NCBI GenBank assembly: GCA_949285555.1 | Contig: CASDYG010000003.1 | Span: forward strand, 124,001-188,000 | Length of the DNA: 64,000 nt | Direction of reading: 5' to 3' | DNA from: an uncultured Eubacteriales bacterium | GTDB lineage: Bacteria > Bacillota > Clostridia > Peptostreptococcales > Anaerovoracaceae | Shown here: positions 19,625-28,496 of the stretch, piece by piece | How positions within the stretch are numbered: the stretch's first letter is position 1 | Layout of the letters: the number at the start of each line of letters is the position of its first letter | Position numbers and translations under genes: made by a program | The notes under the pieces: generated by a model | The model's input: only the letters and a program-made list of their open reading frames with translations | Database searches by the model: none | What the model was told of the DNA's origin: nothing

Positions 19625-21493
19625 ATGCTTCCAATGAGCCTAAAAGAAGCAAGGCAAAAAGGCATAAAAGAATTTGACTTCATTATTGTAACAGGTGATG
19701 CGTATATAGATCACCATTCTTTTGGTACGGCAATAATTGGCAGGTTGCTTGAACGAAATGGATATAGAGTGGGAATAATCGCCAGACCTGACTGGAAAAA
19801 TGAAGATGATTTTAAGCAACTTGGAAGGCCTAGGCTGGCATTTCTGGTAAATAGTGGTGTAGTAGATTCAATGGTGAATAATTACTCCGTATTTAAAAGG
19901 CGACGAAGAGTGGATGAATATGCACCAAACGGTGAGGCAGGCGGAAGACCAGACAGGGCTGTAATTGTATATTGTAATCTTTTACGAAAAATATTTGGAG
20001 ATATTCCGATTTTAATTGGTGGGATAGAGGCTAGCTTAAGAAGATTTGGACATTATGATTATTGGAGTGATAAGCTGAGACGCTCCATATTGCTGGACTC
20101 AGGGGCTGACATTTTGATGTATGGAATGGGTGAGCGTACCATAGTGGAACTTGCCGAAGCCTTAGATAGTGGAATTCCTGTAAAAGAGATAACGTGGGTG
20201 AAAGGTACCTGCATAAAGAGTAATAGCCTTATAGATGGTACTAATCCAATAGTAATGCCAGATTTTAAAGAAATAAAGCAAGATAAAAAAGCCTATTGTA
20301 AAAGCTTTGTTTATCAGTATGAAAATAATGATAGTATCAACGGAAGGCATCTGGCAGAAAAATACGAAAACGGTATATGGGTTATTCAGAATCCACCTCA
20401 GCCCCCTTTGGAAACGGATGAGCTAGATCATGTCTACGAGCTGCCTTTTGAAAACAGACCTCATCCATCATATGGAAATGCAAAGATACCTGCGTTTTCA
20501 GAGGTGAAATTTAGTCTTGTAGGCAACAGAGGCTGCTTTGGAGGATGTAGTTTTTGTGCTATTACCTTTCATCAGGGGAGAGCAGTTAGAGGCCGATCGG
20601 AAGAATCGCTTTTAAGAGAAGCACGTAAGTTGACAGAACATCCGGACTTTAAAGGCTATATACATGACATAGGAGGCCCTACTGCAAATTTTATGGAGCC
20701 GTCATGTAGCCATCAGCTTCAATATGGAATTTGCAAAAAAAGACAGTGCCTTCATCCAAGTCCATGCCCCAGACTAAAAGTCAGTCATACAAAGTATATC
20801 AATATTTTAAAAAAAGTACGTCAGATACCAAAGGTAAAAAAGGTATTTGTGCGATCTGGAATAAGATATGACTATTTAATGCTTGATAAAGATCAAAGCT
20901 TCTTACGAGAACTTTGTGAAAATCACATTAGTGGCCTGCTAAAGGTTGCACCAGAGCATCTGTGTGACCATGTTCTTTATTTAATGGGAAAGCCAAGCAT
21001 TGAGGTGTTTGACAGGTTTGTTGCAGCATTTAAAAACGAGAATGCCAGGTTAGGAAAGAAGCAGTATCTGATTCCATATTTGATAAGCTCACATCCGGGA
21101 AGTAGATTAGAGGATGCTCTCGATATGGCAATTTATCTTAAAAAGAGTGGATTTGTGCCAGATCAGGTTCAAGATTTTTATCCTACACCATCAACGCTTT
21201 CTACATGCATGTACTACACGGAAATGAACCCTCTGACAGGTGAAGATGTATATGTAGCTAAGGATTTAGAGGAAAAGAAACTTCAGAGAGCACTGTTACA
21301 TTTTAATAAGACAGAAAATAAACAGGCGGTAATGAAAGCGCTTGAGATATTAGGAAGAGAAGAAATGACAGATTTCCTACTAGGCGGTAAAGGCTCTAAA
21401 GATAGAAGCCGTAGTAGTGCCAGAGATATGCGAAGGCAGCATGGCAATAATAAAGGCAAGGTTAGAGGAAGCGAAAAAATCATAATTAAATGA
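19625..21493 (+). CDS. YgiQ family radical SAM protein
   Basis: Large radical SAM enzyme of the YgiQ (UPF0313) family, function unproven. The 4Fe-4S/SAM motif is CFGGCSFCAITFHQGR (CxxxCxxC) in the middle of the protein, preceded by an N-terminal cobalamin-binding-like part (VTGDAYIDHHSFGTAIIGRL). Further cysteines occur at YGICKKRQCLHPSPCPRLK. ATG 19625 was chosen because AAAGGGG lies 11 nt upstream; a GTG at 19604 is in frame but has no binding site. The C-terminal 45 residues are basic and low-complexity (SRSSARDMRRQHGNNKGK). About 622 residues, normal for the family. Confidence 0.92.
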   Translation: MLPMSLKEARQKGIKEFDFIIVTGDAYIDHHSFGTAIIGRLLERNGYRVGIIARPDWKNEDDFKQLGRPRLAFLVNSGVVDSMVNNYSVFKRRRRVDEYAPNGEAGGRPDRAVIVYCNLLRKIFGDIPILIGGIEASLRRFGHYDYWSDKLRRSILLDSGADILMYGMGERTIVELAEALDSGIPVKEITWVKGTCIKSNSLIDGTNPIVMPDFKEIKQDKKAYCKSFVYQYENNDSINGRHLAEKYENGIWVIQNPPQPPLETDELDHVYELPFENRPHPSYGNAKIPAFSEVKFSLVGNRGCFGGCSFCAITFHQGRAVRGRSEESLLREARKLTEHPDFKGYIHDIGGPTANFMEPSCSHQLQYGICKKRQCLHPSPCPRLKVSHTKYINILKKVRQIPKVKKVFVRSGIRYDYLMLDKDQSFLRELCENHISGLLKVAPEHLCDHVLYLMGKPSIEVFDRFVAAFKNENARLGKKQYLIPYLISSHPGSRLEDALDMAIYLKKSGFVPDQVQDFYPTPSTLSTCMYYTEMNPLTGEDVYVAKDLEEKKLQRALLHFNKTENKQAVMKALEILGREEMTDFLLGGKGSKDRSRSSARDMRRQHGNNKGKVRGSEKIIIK

Positions 21494-21644
21494 ATAGCAA
21501 ATAATGACCTTATTTTACAAATTAAATGTATAAAAATAACTATAAAGAATAAAATTTTGTAAAAACATATGTAAATTACACACATTATCTTGCCAAGTTA
21601 GGAAAAATATAATAAAGCATAAAAAGTATTTTCATATTATTATG

Positions 21645-21673
21645 TTGACTATTTTCTTGATATGAAGTACAAT
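21645..21673 (+). promoter_or_regulatory. Promoter of the 96-aa unknown gene
   Basis: TTGACT (21645-21650), 17-bp spacer, TACAAT (21668-21673). The start codon is 35 bp downstream, with AGGAGGTAAT between. Confidence 0.75.
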
Positions 21674-21707
21674 ATTATAGACGGTTGCTACAATATCAGG
21701 AGGTAAT

Positions 21708-21998
21708 ATGAATATTAAATGCTTTACTAATCCGGATAATGTGGTCTATGCTGATGTAGAAGAATTTGCGGATCATTTCGGAAAGGAATGTGGCATAAAT
21801 GATCTACGCCAGCAGCTTGAGGATTTTCGAAGTGCGCCTAAGCCTAATGGGAAAGTGATTAAAGGTACCAAACGTACTGCCATAAGGCTACTTGTACCAA
21901 ATCTTTATTTTCCAGATGCTAATATAAAAATGGGCGATTCAGTTTGGGTGTATCTTGGTGAATCTTACGAAATCTACTGCTTATACTGGCCTGCCTAA
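21708..21998 (+). CDS. Hypothetical protein, 96 aa
   Basis: Unrecognised small soluble protein (MNIKCFTNPDNVVYADVEEF...). A near-consensus promoter and an AGGAGG site 6 nt before the ATG make it a real, separately transcribed gene. The last third (GDSVWVYLGESYEIYCLYWP) looks like beta strands; no signal peptide or membrane segment. A possible weak hairpin (GACCTAT 22005-22011 with ATAGGTC 22044-22050) follows. No function is proposed. Confidence 0.75.
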   Translation: MNIKCFTNPDNVVYADVEEFADHFGKECGINDLRQQLEDFRSAPKPNGKVIKGTKRTAIRLLVPNLYFPDANIKMGDSVWVYLGESYEIYCLYWPA

Positions 21999-22152
21999 AT
22001 AAAAGACCTATATAATTTGATGAAAAATTAAAGTAAATGCAGCATAGGTCGCTTATTATTTGGCTGGTGGTTGTAGATTGCTATCTTTTTCGTTGCGATA
22101 AAATATAACATGAATTTATAATCAAAAAAGATAGATCCCTAAGGAGATAAAT

Positions 22153-23937
22153 ATGATAAGACGTAAGGACTTAAAGCTGGAAAAATTATTCTTTGAGTTT
22201 AGAGATCTCAGAGAGCTTTTGCGCTATTCTGCAAAAAAATATGGTAAGGCTACTGCTTTTGTGACCAAACTTCAGGAAAGCAAGGCCAAAGGTACAGTGT
22301 ATAAGGAGACCAGTTACGAGGAGCTTCTCAATGAAATGAACTATCTTGGTACTGCTCTGTCGGTAAGAGGATATAATGGTAGCCGATTTGCTCTGATAGG
22401 TGAAAACAGCTACAACTGGTGCCTTAGCTATTTTACAGTAGCCTGTGGACTTGGAGTTATAGTTCCGTTGGATAAGTTGATGCAACAGGAGGAAATGTAT
22501 CGCTGTATCAAAATCAGTAAATCCCAAGTCTTACTTTATGATAAAAAGCAAAAGGAAGCAGTAATAAGTACATTAAAGGCAAAGAAAAAGCCTGTGCAGC
22601 TTGCTATAGCATTAGATTATGAACCTACAGAAGAGCAGTCCATGGAGGAGCTTTCGCATGTTGAGTTTGTTTCCTTTGATCAGCTTCTGGAAGAGGGATA
22701 TGAGCAGCTCAGGCTAGGTGAGAGAAAATATATCGATGCATATATCGATCCTGATGTTATGACCTACCTCTTGTTCACATCGGGTACCACATCAGAATCA
22801 AAGGCTGTAATGCTTTCTCACAGGAATTTAATGAGTTGTAATTATGCCATGAGTTGTGAGGAGGAGCTTTTCCCTGACGATGTAAATCTCATTATTCTAC
22901 CTCTACATCATTGCTATGGTATGTCAGGACTTTTAGCATTTTTATCCCATGGACTAAAAAATACATTCTGTGATGGGCTAAAGTATGTCGCTAAAAATTT
23001 AAGAGAATACAATATTACCATTATATTATGTGTGCCACTTCTTCTTGAGGCTATGTATAAGAAGATTCAAAAGAGCATCAGGGATAAGGGTCTTGAAGCC
23101 AAGGTGAAGAAAGCTATGTCCATATGTAATAAGACAGACAAGCTTGGTATCAATCTGAGGAGAAAGCTGTTTAAGCCAGTGCTTGATGCCATTGGAGGAA
23201 ACCTTCGAACTATCATATGTGGTGCAGCTGCATTAGATCCAGAAGTAGCACAGGGTATGAATAACTTTGGTATCTTAACCTTACAAGGATACGGCCTGAC
23301 TGAAACGAGCCCTACAATTTCCAGTGAAAGCTATAAGAATATAAGATATGGTTCTGTTGGTAAGCTGATGCCTAATTTTGAGGGTAAAATACTTGAGCCA
23401 AATGAAGATGGTATCGGAGAGCTGGCAGTACGTGGTGATAGCGTTATGCTTGGCTACTACGAAAATAAGGAAGCTACTGATGCAGTTTTGAAGGACGGAT
23501 GGTTTAAAACAGGTGATTATGCTTATTTTGATAAGGATGGATATCTTTATATATGCGGCAGAAAGAAAAATGTCATTGTTATGAAAAATGGCAAAAATAT
23601 TTTCCCGGAAGAAATTGAGAATCATCTGAACAGACTGCCTTATGTAGAGGAGTCAATGGTATTTTCAAAGGATAAGGCAAGTGATTTGGTACTATGTGCA
23701 AAGCTTGTATATAGTGAGGAGTATTTAAATGATGCTAAGCTATCATTAGATGAGCTTCAGGCACTTGCTGAAAAAGATATTGATAAGATAAACAAGACTA
23801 CACCATCATATAAGATGATAAAGAAGTTCTTCCTGTCCAATAGACCTACAGTTAAAACCAGCACCAGAAAGACCAAGAGAAATGAAGAGCTGGCTGAAAT
23901 AGCAAAGGAACTGGAAGAAAGAAATATTTCATTATAG
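22153..23937 (+). CDS. AMP-dependent synthetase/ligase (long-chain acyl-CoA synthetase type)
   Basis: ANL-superfamily enzyme that activates a carboxylic acid as acyl-AMP and then forms a thioester, probably with CoA. 594 residues. The P-loop-like motif is LLFTSGTTSESKAVMLSHRN around residue 210; the adenylate motif is LQGYGLTETSPTIS; the ribose-binding and hinge part is WFKTGDYAYFDKDGYLYICG, followed by RKKNVIVMKNGKNIFPEEIE. The N-terminal part matches FadD-like synthetases rather than NRPS domains. The ATG follows AAGGAG. It is 45 bp upstream of an iron alcohol dehydrogenase, with a weak hairpin between. Confidence 0.92.
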   Translation: MIRRKDLKLEKLFFEFRDLRELLRYSAKKYGKATAFVTKLQESKAKGTVYKETSYEELLNEMNYLGTALSVRGYNGSRFALIGENSYNWCLSYFTVACGLGVIVPLDKLMQQEEMYRCIKISKSQVLLYDKKQKEAVISTLKAKKKPVQLAIALDYEPTEEQSMEELSHVEFVSFDQLLEEGYEQLRLGERKYIDAYIDPDVMTYLLFTSGTTSESKAVMLSHRNLMSCNYAMSCEEELFPDDVNLIILPLHHCYGMSGLLAFLSHGLKNTFCDGLKYVAKNLREYNITIILCVPLLLEAMYKKIQKSIRDKGLEAKVKKAMSICNKTDKLGINLRRKLFKPVLDAIGGNLRTIICGAAALDPEVAQGMNNFGILTLQGYGLTETSPTISSESYKNIRYGSVGKLMPNFEGKILEPNEDGIGELAVRGDSVMLGYYENKEATDAVLKDGWFKTGDYAYFDKDGYLYICGRKKNVIVMKNGKNIFPEEIENHLNRLPYVEESMVFSKDKASDLVLCAKLVYSEEYLNDAKLSLDELQALAEKDIDKINKTTPSYKMIKKFFLSNRPTVKTSTRKTKRNEELAEIAKELEERNISL

Positions 23938-23942
23938 CATTA

Positions 23943-23972
23943 AAAGGGTGGCGTAAGTCACCCTTTGCTTTT
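23943..23972 (+). terminator. Hairpin between the acyl-CoA ligase and the alcohol dehydrogenase
   Basis: AAAGGGTG (23943-23950) pairs with CACCCTTT (23959-23966), then GCTTTT. The U-tract is short, so it may only attenuate transcription into the alcohol dehydrogenase gene. Confidence 0.6.
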
Positions 23973-23982
23973 AGGAGGGAAC

Positions 23983-25140
23983 ATGGAAAATTTTAAGTAT
24001 AGCATAACTACAGAAATCTATTTTGGAAAAGGGAGTCTTAAGGAACTTAAGAATATTGCTAAGCTTGGAAGCAGAATATTGCTTGTGTATGGTGGAGGAA
24101 GTATAAAAAGAACGGGACTATATGACAAGGCTATGTACATTTTGAGGTCGGCGGGTGTAAAGGTGTTTGAGCTTAGCGGTGTGGAGCCTAATCCAAGAAT
24201 AGAAACGGTAAGACTCGGGCAGCAGCTATGTGTAGATAATGATATAGAGGTAGTGCTTGCTATTGGAGGGGGAAGCACGATAGATTGTGCAAAGGTTGTA
24301 GCAGCATCAGCTTTTTATAAAAACGATCCATGGGACTTGGTGATGCAGCCTTCACTTATAGAAAAGGCCCTGCCAATTGTGTCTGTGCTAACGCTTGCAG
24401 CTACCGGATCAGAAATGGACGAGAGTGCAGTAATAAGTCATATGGAAAAGAAAATCAAAAAGGGAACTTATGGAAAGGTGCTAAGACCTGCATTTTCCAT
24501 ACTTGACCCTAAGAACACATTCTCTGTGCCAGAAAATCAAACCGCAGCTGGAACTGCGGACATAATGAGCCATATTTTTGAAAGCTATTTTACCAATATA
24601 AAGGGAGCATTCTTACAGAAGCGTATGTGTGAGGCCCTGCTTATTACATGTATAAAATATGGACCAATCGCACTTAAAGAACCTGATAATTATGAGGCAA
24701 GAGCAAATCTAATGTGGGCATCCAGCTTAGCGATAAATGATCTTTTGTCTTACGGAAATGATGTTGCTTGGAGTGTACATGCAATGGAGCATGAACTTAG
24801 TGCCTATTATGATATTACTCATGGTGTTGGTCTTGCCATATTGACTCCTACATGGATGAGTTATGTACTAAATGACCATACTGTTGATGACTTTTTTGAA
24901 TATGGTATTCGTGTGTGGAATCTAGATGAAAAGGGGAACAAGTGGGAAGTTGCTAAGGCTGCTATTAGAAAGACTAGAGAGTTTTTTGTTAGCTTGGGAA
25001 TCCCATCGAGGTTAACAGAAGTAGGAATAGGTGAAGAACATATTTTGGAAATGGCAGAAAATGTTAAGGGGAGATTTAAGGAGTCCTATGTACCATTAAC
25101 GGTACAGGACGTGGTAGAAATATACAGACGCTCACTGTAG
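23983..25140 (+). CDS. Iron-containing alcohol dehydrogenase (butanol dehydrogenase type)
   Basis: NAD(P)H-dependent group III alcohol dehydrogenase, about 385 residues. It has the nucleotide-binding GGGS motif (VLAIGGGSTIDCAKVVAASA) and metal ligands at the usual places: Asp/His in NQTAAGTADIMSHIFESYF, and His residues in HAMEHELSAYYDITHGVGLA. The ATG at 23983 follows AGGAGGG; the upstream in-frame start at 23965 lies inside a hairpin. It most resembles the BdhA/YqhD branch. The role may be recycling NAD(P)H by alcohol formation, or detoxifying aldehydes. Confidence 0.93.
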   Translation: MENFKYSITTEIYFGKGSLKELKNIAKLGSRILLVYGGGSIKRTGLYDKAMYILRSAGVKVFELSGVEPNPRIETVRLGQQLCVDNDIEVVLAIGGGSTIDCAKVVAASAFYKNDPWDLVMQPSLIEKALPIVSVLTLAATGSEMDESAVISHMEKKIKKGTYGKVLRPAFSILDPKNTFSVPENQTAAGTADIMSHIFESYFTNIKGAFLQKRMCEALLITCIKYGPIALKEPDNYEARANLMWASSLAINDLLSYGNDVAWSVHAMEHELSAYYDITHGVGLAILTPTWMSYVLNDHTVDDFFEYGIRVWNLDEKGNKWEVAKAAIRKTREFFVSLGIPSRLTEVGIGEEHILEMAENVKGRFKESYVPLTVQDVVEIYRRSL

Positions 25141-25240
25141 AGATCAGTTTAACTATCTAAGACATTGTTATGAAACTGGATAGCTTATTGACTTTACCAT
25201 ATATTTACTTAATCTTATAAGTACATTTCAGCTTACAACT

Positions 25241-25321
25241 AAAAAGTCTAGAGGATTAGGCAAGTTAAAGTGTTAGTTTTGCTCTAACATAAAAGCTTGC
25301 ATAAAACTCCAGACTTTTTTT
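25241..25321. terminator. Composite bidirectional terminator
   Basis: AAAAAGTCTaGAG (25241-25253) pairs with CTCcAGACTTTTT at the right end, so T-tracts lie on both strands. Two further stems are nested inside: GCAAG with CTTGC, and GTGTTAG with CTAACAT. It separates two convergent genes. Confidence 0.8.
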
Positions 25322-25352
25322 ATGTTTGCTAGTGATAAAACGGGATTACTTC

Positions 25353-26474
25353 TTATTTGGCGCAGACTTTAGACTGAAGCTCCTCTTCTAAGAAGGTTTT
25401 GATGGTCATATTTATATCCCAGTGATGGAATAATTCCCCTTGATTTAAAATCAAATATTCGCTTTCATATGCAGGTAAATAGCTGAGGCGCTTAGGGTCT
25501 GAAATTAGCTTCCCTAAATAGAAGAAATAGTCGCCTTCTTTGTTTTCAAGAGGAATGGAAAGTGTGAATTTTCCACTGCTACTATCCAAATTTATCGAAT
25601 AGCCTGCATTCCAGCCTAACATATCGATGTAATCAATAGGCCTATGATTTTGCGTTCCAGTCACAATAAGATTGCCTCTTGAAATCTTGCAGCCTTCAAC
25701 AGTAAAATATTTAAGCGGAAAGCCTGTCTTAAACATAGCATGGTGTAAATCCATATACTGGGTAATTTCCATAAGTCGTTGTAATTGTAGGATATCTTCA
25801 TAATTATGTAAAAGTACCTGCTTCAAATTATTTACGGTTTTATTTTCCACAAAATCCTTGTATAGCTTAATGCTTTCTCCACCTGAAATTGTGTCGTTTC
25901 GTGTATCAATTCCCATGAATTTTTCTACATTCTTTTGACTCAGACTACCTATCGCTTCCTTGATTGTTGAAAAGCTTTTTAGCAGTTTAAAAATATCAAG
26001 ATTGTATTGATTGCCAATTTTATAGTCTATTCCATGATTGTCCATTCTTTTTTGTAAAAATGGAATGTCAAAACTGGCACCGTTAAAGGTAACCATATAG
26101 GGAATATCCTTAAGTAGAGAAATAGCTTTAAGTAGCACATCTCTTTCCTCTTGCAGTGAATCGTTTTCATTGAAAAGTAGATAGACCTTGTGCAGCTTCT
26201 CATCAGGAGCTACATCAGAGGGTACAATTGATGATGGAATCAAATCCTCGGCATTATCTTCTTTCATGAGATGGGGCTTTATATTTACCAGCCTCTTACT
26301 ATCCGTAGGAACAGGCTGACAGATGACCAGACCTATGAGTATAACCTTGGAATTATCTGGCGAAAGCCCAGTAGTTTCAATATCTAGCACTGCATACCTA
26401 TCGTTTGGAAAGTATGATGTAAACGATCTTGATGTATTGATCTTTAAAACTTCTTCATAATAAAATTCTAGCAT
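25353..26474 (-). CDS. RNase-H-like 3'-5' exonuclease domain protein (YprB type)
   Basis: DEDD-family exonuclease-like protein of the RNase_H_2/YprB group, 373 residues. Exo I is YAVLDIETTGLSPDN near residue 27; Exo II is YMVTFNGASFDIPFLQKR near residue 135; a late Asp in LLHNYEDILQLQRL is a candidate Exo III. The C-terminal 130 residues are beta-rich and unassigned (HRPIDYIDMLGWNAGYSINL). It probably acts on nucleic acid in the cytoplasm; the substrate is unknown. A candidate leader with an attenuator-like hairpin lies just upstream on the minus strand. Confidence 0.85.
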   Translation of the reverse strand: MLEFYYEEVLKINTSRSFTSYFPNDRYAVLDIETTGLSPDNSKVILIGLVICQPVPTDSKRLVNIKPHLMKEDNAEDLIPSSIVPSDVAPDEKLHKVYLLFNENDSLQEERDVLLKAISLLKDIPYMVTFNGASFDIPFLQKRMDNHGIDYKIGNQYNLDIFKLLKSFSTIKEAIGSLSQKNVEKFMGIDTRNDTISGGESIKLYKDFVENKTVNNLKQVLLHNYEDILQLQRLMEITQYMDLHHAMFKTGFPLKYFTVEGCKISRGNLIVTGTQNHRPIDYIDMLGWNAGYSINLDSSSGKFTLSIPLENKEGDYFFYLGKLISDPKRLSYLPAYESEYLILNQGELFHHWDINMTIKTFLEEELQSKVCAK

Positions 26475-26538
26475 GCATTTATTTTACCATAAGTGACATA
26501 CTTTTTCATAAGTATATAGAAAAAAGATTCTAAATAGC

Positions 26539-26647
26539 AAAATAGACCACAGGGGAGTGGTCTATTTTGTTCAAAAGGGTTATTTGGGAGTGGTTATCTT
26601 GAGGGATAACCTGTAAAAATAATAACAGAGAAATTAAGAAAAAGCAA
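26539..26647 (-). promoter_or_regulatory. Candidate promoter and attenuator-like leader for the YprB-type gene
   Basis: Read on the minus strand: TTGCTT (complement of 26642-26647), 17 bp, TATTAT (complement of 26619-26624). A small hairpin follows (GGTTATC/GATAACC, 26592-26611), then a perfect 12-bp stem (26539-26550 with 26557-26568) running into TTTTGCTATTTAG. The 9-mer ACCACTCCC occurs in both the first spacer and the terminator hairpin (complement of 26586-26594 and 26553-26561). Placement upstream of a gene, not after one, suggests attenuation or a small RNA. Confidence 0.45.
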
Positions 26648-26892
26648 GGTTTTTTTCATATTCTTTCTTTAAATCTTTAAAGAGAGGGTTATATGTGTTA
26701 AACTAAATAAGGTGATAAAAAATATTGTAAACTAAAATAATAATAAACATACGATTTTAGACAGGCTTGAAAGCACATTTTTTACAAGATAAATGTAAAA
26801 ATACAGTGCAAATTTTCAGGTGGCAAAATTCTCAAGTTGTGCCTGCATATGAGCTAATAATTTTTTAAGAATATAAAATTTAAGGAGATCAA
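26569..26892. other. Intergenic region upstream of nudF
   Basis: No coding frame is supported. Besides the minus-strand leader, a weak plus-strand promoter is possible (TTGAAA 26767-26772, 17 bp, TAAATG 26790-26795). TTTTCAGGTGGCAA at 26813-26826 is repeated downstream of the recombinase gene at 28423-28436. Confidence 0.4.
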
Positions 26893-27456
26893 ATGATTTT
26901 TGAGGAACAAACCTTAGAAAAAGAAGAAATTTTTAAAGGCCGTGTGGTATCATTAGAGCTTCATAAGGTGACTACCATAGATGGAGAAAGTAGACGTGAA
27001 ATCGTTAGACATAGTGGTGGAGCTGTAATCATTGCCATAGATAAGACGGGTAGTGTACCAATGGTCACTCAGTATAGAAAGGCCGTGGAGCGAGAAGTGC
27101 TTGAAGTGCCTGCTGGAAAGCTTGAGCAGGGAGAAGCAGGAATGGAAACTGCTATCAGAGAGCTTGCCGAAGAAACGGGATGTAGGATTGGTAAAGTAAT
27201 TCATCTTACTGATATGTACCCTTCAGTAGGATTTAGTGATGAAGTTCTTCATATTTATTTAGGACTCGATGTCAAACAAGGTGAGCCGTCATTTGACAAA
27301 GGAGAAGCTATTGACATCAGCTTTCACCATATTGATAGCCTTGTAGAAATGGTCATGAGGCAGGAAATAACAGATGGCAAATCCCAGGTAGCCATTTTAA
27401 TGGCAAAAGAGTATTTAAGCCAGAATAGAGATAGCCTGAAGGAATATATAGATTAG
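26893..27456 (+). CDS. nudF: NUDIX hydrolase, ADP-ribose pyrophosphatase type
   Basis: Hydrolyses ADP-ribose or related nucleoside diphosphate derivatives. 187 residues, typical of NudF. The complete Nudix box GX5EX7REUXEEXGU is present as GKLEQGEAGMETAIRELAEE followed by TG. The ADPRase-type marks YPSVGFSDEVLHIYL follow about 15 residues later, and the N-terminal dimerisation strand part KGRVVSLELHKV is present. AAGGAGATC precedes the ATG. The next gene, a XerD-like recombinase, is 33 bp downstream, an order also seen in Bacillus. Confidence 0.93.
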   Translation: MIFEEQTLEKEEIFKGRVVSLELHKVTTIDGESRREIVRHSGGAVIIAIDKTGSVPMVTQYRKAVEREVLEVPAGKLEQGEAGMETAIRELAEETGCRIGKVIHLTDMYPSVGFSDEVLHIYLGLDVKQGEPSFDKGEAIDISFHHIDSLVEMVMRQEITDGKSQVAILMAKEYLSQNRDSLKEYID

Positions 27457-27489
27457 TAAAATATTTTGTAGAATATATGAGGTGAACAT

Positions 27490-28389
27490 ATGTGGGAGCA
27501 GGAAATTCAAAAATTTGTATCGTACATGAAGGATGTGCTCAAAAAACAGGAGCATACTTTAGAAGCCTATAAGCGTGATGTAAGAAAATTCAAAGCATTT
27601 CTTGATGGCAGAGGAGTAGATTATCTAAGCTGTGACAACAGTCATATGGCTGCTTTTGTTATGGAACAAACTAAGGAGGGCAGATCCAAGGCAACCGTTA
27701 ACAGGAGAATATCTTCTATTAGACTGTTTTTCCAATATCTAGTAGATACAGGTCAAAGAAAAGATAATCCTACCAAGGGAATAAAAACAGTAAGACTTGA
27801 AAGAAAGACGATTGACTACCTGACTATTGAAGAGGTAACCGCCTTAATAGAAGCGCCAGACACTACCACGCTAAAGGGTGTGCGAGATAGGGCTATACTT
27901 GAGACCATGTATGGAACAGGCCTCAGAGTGACTGAAATTATAGATTTAAATCTTGCTAATCTAAATCTGCGAATGGGCATGATTACATGTAATGGAGAGG
28001 GAGGAAGAGCAAGGGTCGTACCTCTTGGTGCAATGGCACGTATGGCAATGAGTGACTACATGATGGAATGCAGGCCAAAGCTTGTGAGTGAAGAAAAAGG
28101 CGATAAATCTAAGGTTCCATTATTTGTAAATATGAGTGGAGAGCGGATTTCCAGGCAGGGGCTCTGGAAGATATTAAAAGCCTATGGTAATAAGGTAGGG
28201 CTAGCCGATAGAATCAGCCCTATAATTTTGAGAAATTCATTTGCAGTTCATCTGATTCAAAATGGTGCAGATGCCTATACGCTGCAAACATTATTAGGAC
28301 ATGAAGATTTGAAAGCGCTTCAGGTATATCTGGATCTGAAAAAGAACAAGATTAAAGAAGTGTATGACAAGACTCATCCTCGTGCATAG
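27490..28389 (+). CDS. XerD-like tyrosine recombinase with altered catalytic residues
   Basis: Tyrosine recombinase of XerC/XerD architecture, 299 residues: N-terminal SAM-like core-binding domain (residues 1-90), then the catalytic domain. Arg I is kept in MYGTGLRVTEIIDL; Arg II in SPIILRNSFAVHL; the second His in LLGHEDL; and the nucleophile Tyr in LQVYLDL. However, the beta-hairpin lysine normally in GKGNKER is replaced (GEGGRAR), and the His of HxxR is Ile. It may be a non-catalytic or strongly altered Xer paralogue. It follows nudF closely, as xerD does in Bacillus, so it could be the local XerD orthologue. Confidence 0.85.
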   Translation: MWEQEIQKFVSYMKDVLKKQEHTLEAYKRDVRKFKAFLDGRGVDYLSCDNSHMAAFVMEQTKEGRSKATVNRRISSIRLFFQYLVDTGQRKDNPTKGIKTVRLERKTIDYLTIEEVTALIEAPDTTTLKGVRDRAILETMYGTGLRVTEIIDLNLANLNLRMGMITCNGEGGRARVVPLGAMARMAMSDYMMECRPKLVSEEKGDKSKVPLFVNMSGERISRQGLWKILKAYGNKVGLADRISPIILRNSFAVHLIQNGADAYTLQTLLGHEDLKALQVYLDLKKNKIKEVYDKTHPRA

Positions 28390-28396
28390 GGAAAGG

Positions 28397-28439
28397 TTTT
28401 CAGCTGGCAACTGAGGAAAAGCTTTTCAGGTGGCAACTG
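28397..28439 (+). repeat. Short tandem repeat after the recombinase gene
   Basis: TTTTCAGCTGGCAACTG (28397-28413) and TTTTCAGGTGGCAACTG (28423-28439) match at 16 of 17 positions, 26 bp apart, directly after the recombinase stop. A third partial copy, TTTTCAGGTGGCAA, lies at 26813-26826, before nudF. Confidence 0.6.
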
Positions 28440-28496
28440 TCAGATGAGGAAATATCACGAATTTGGCAAGAGGAAATATAGCTAAGGAATAAATAT

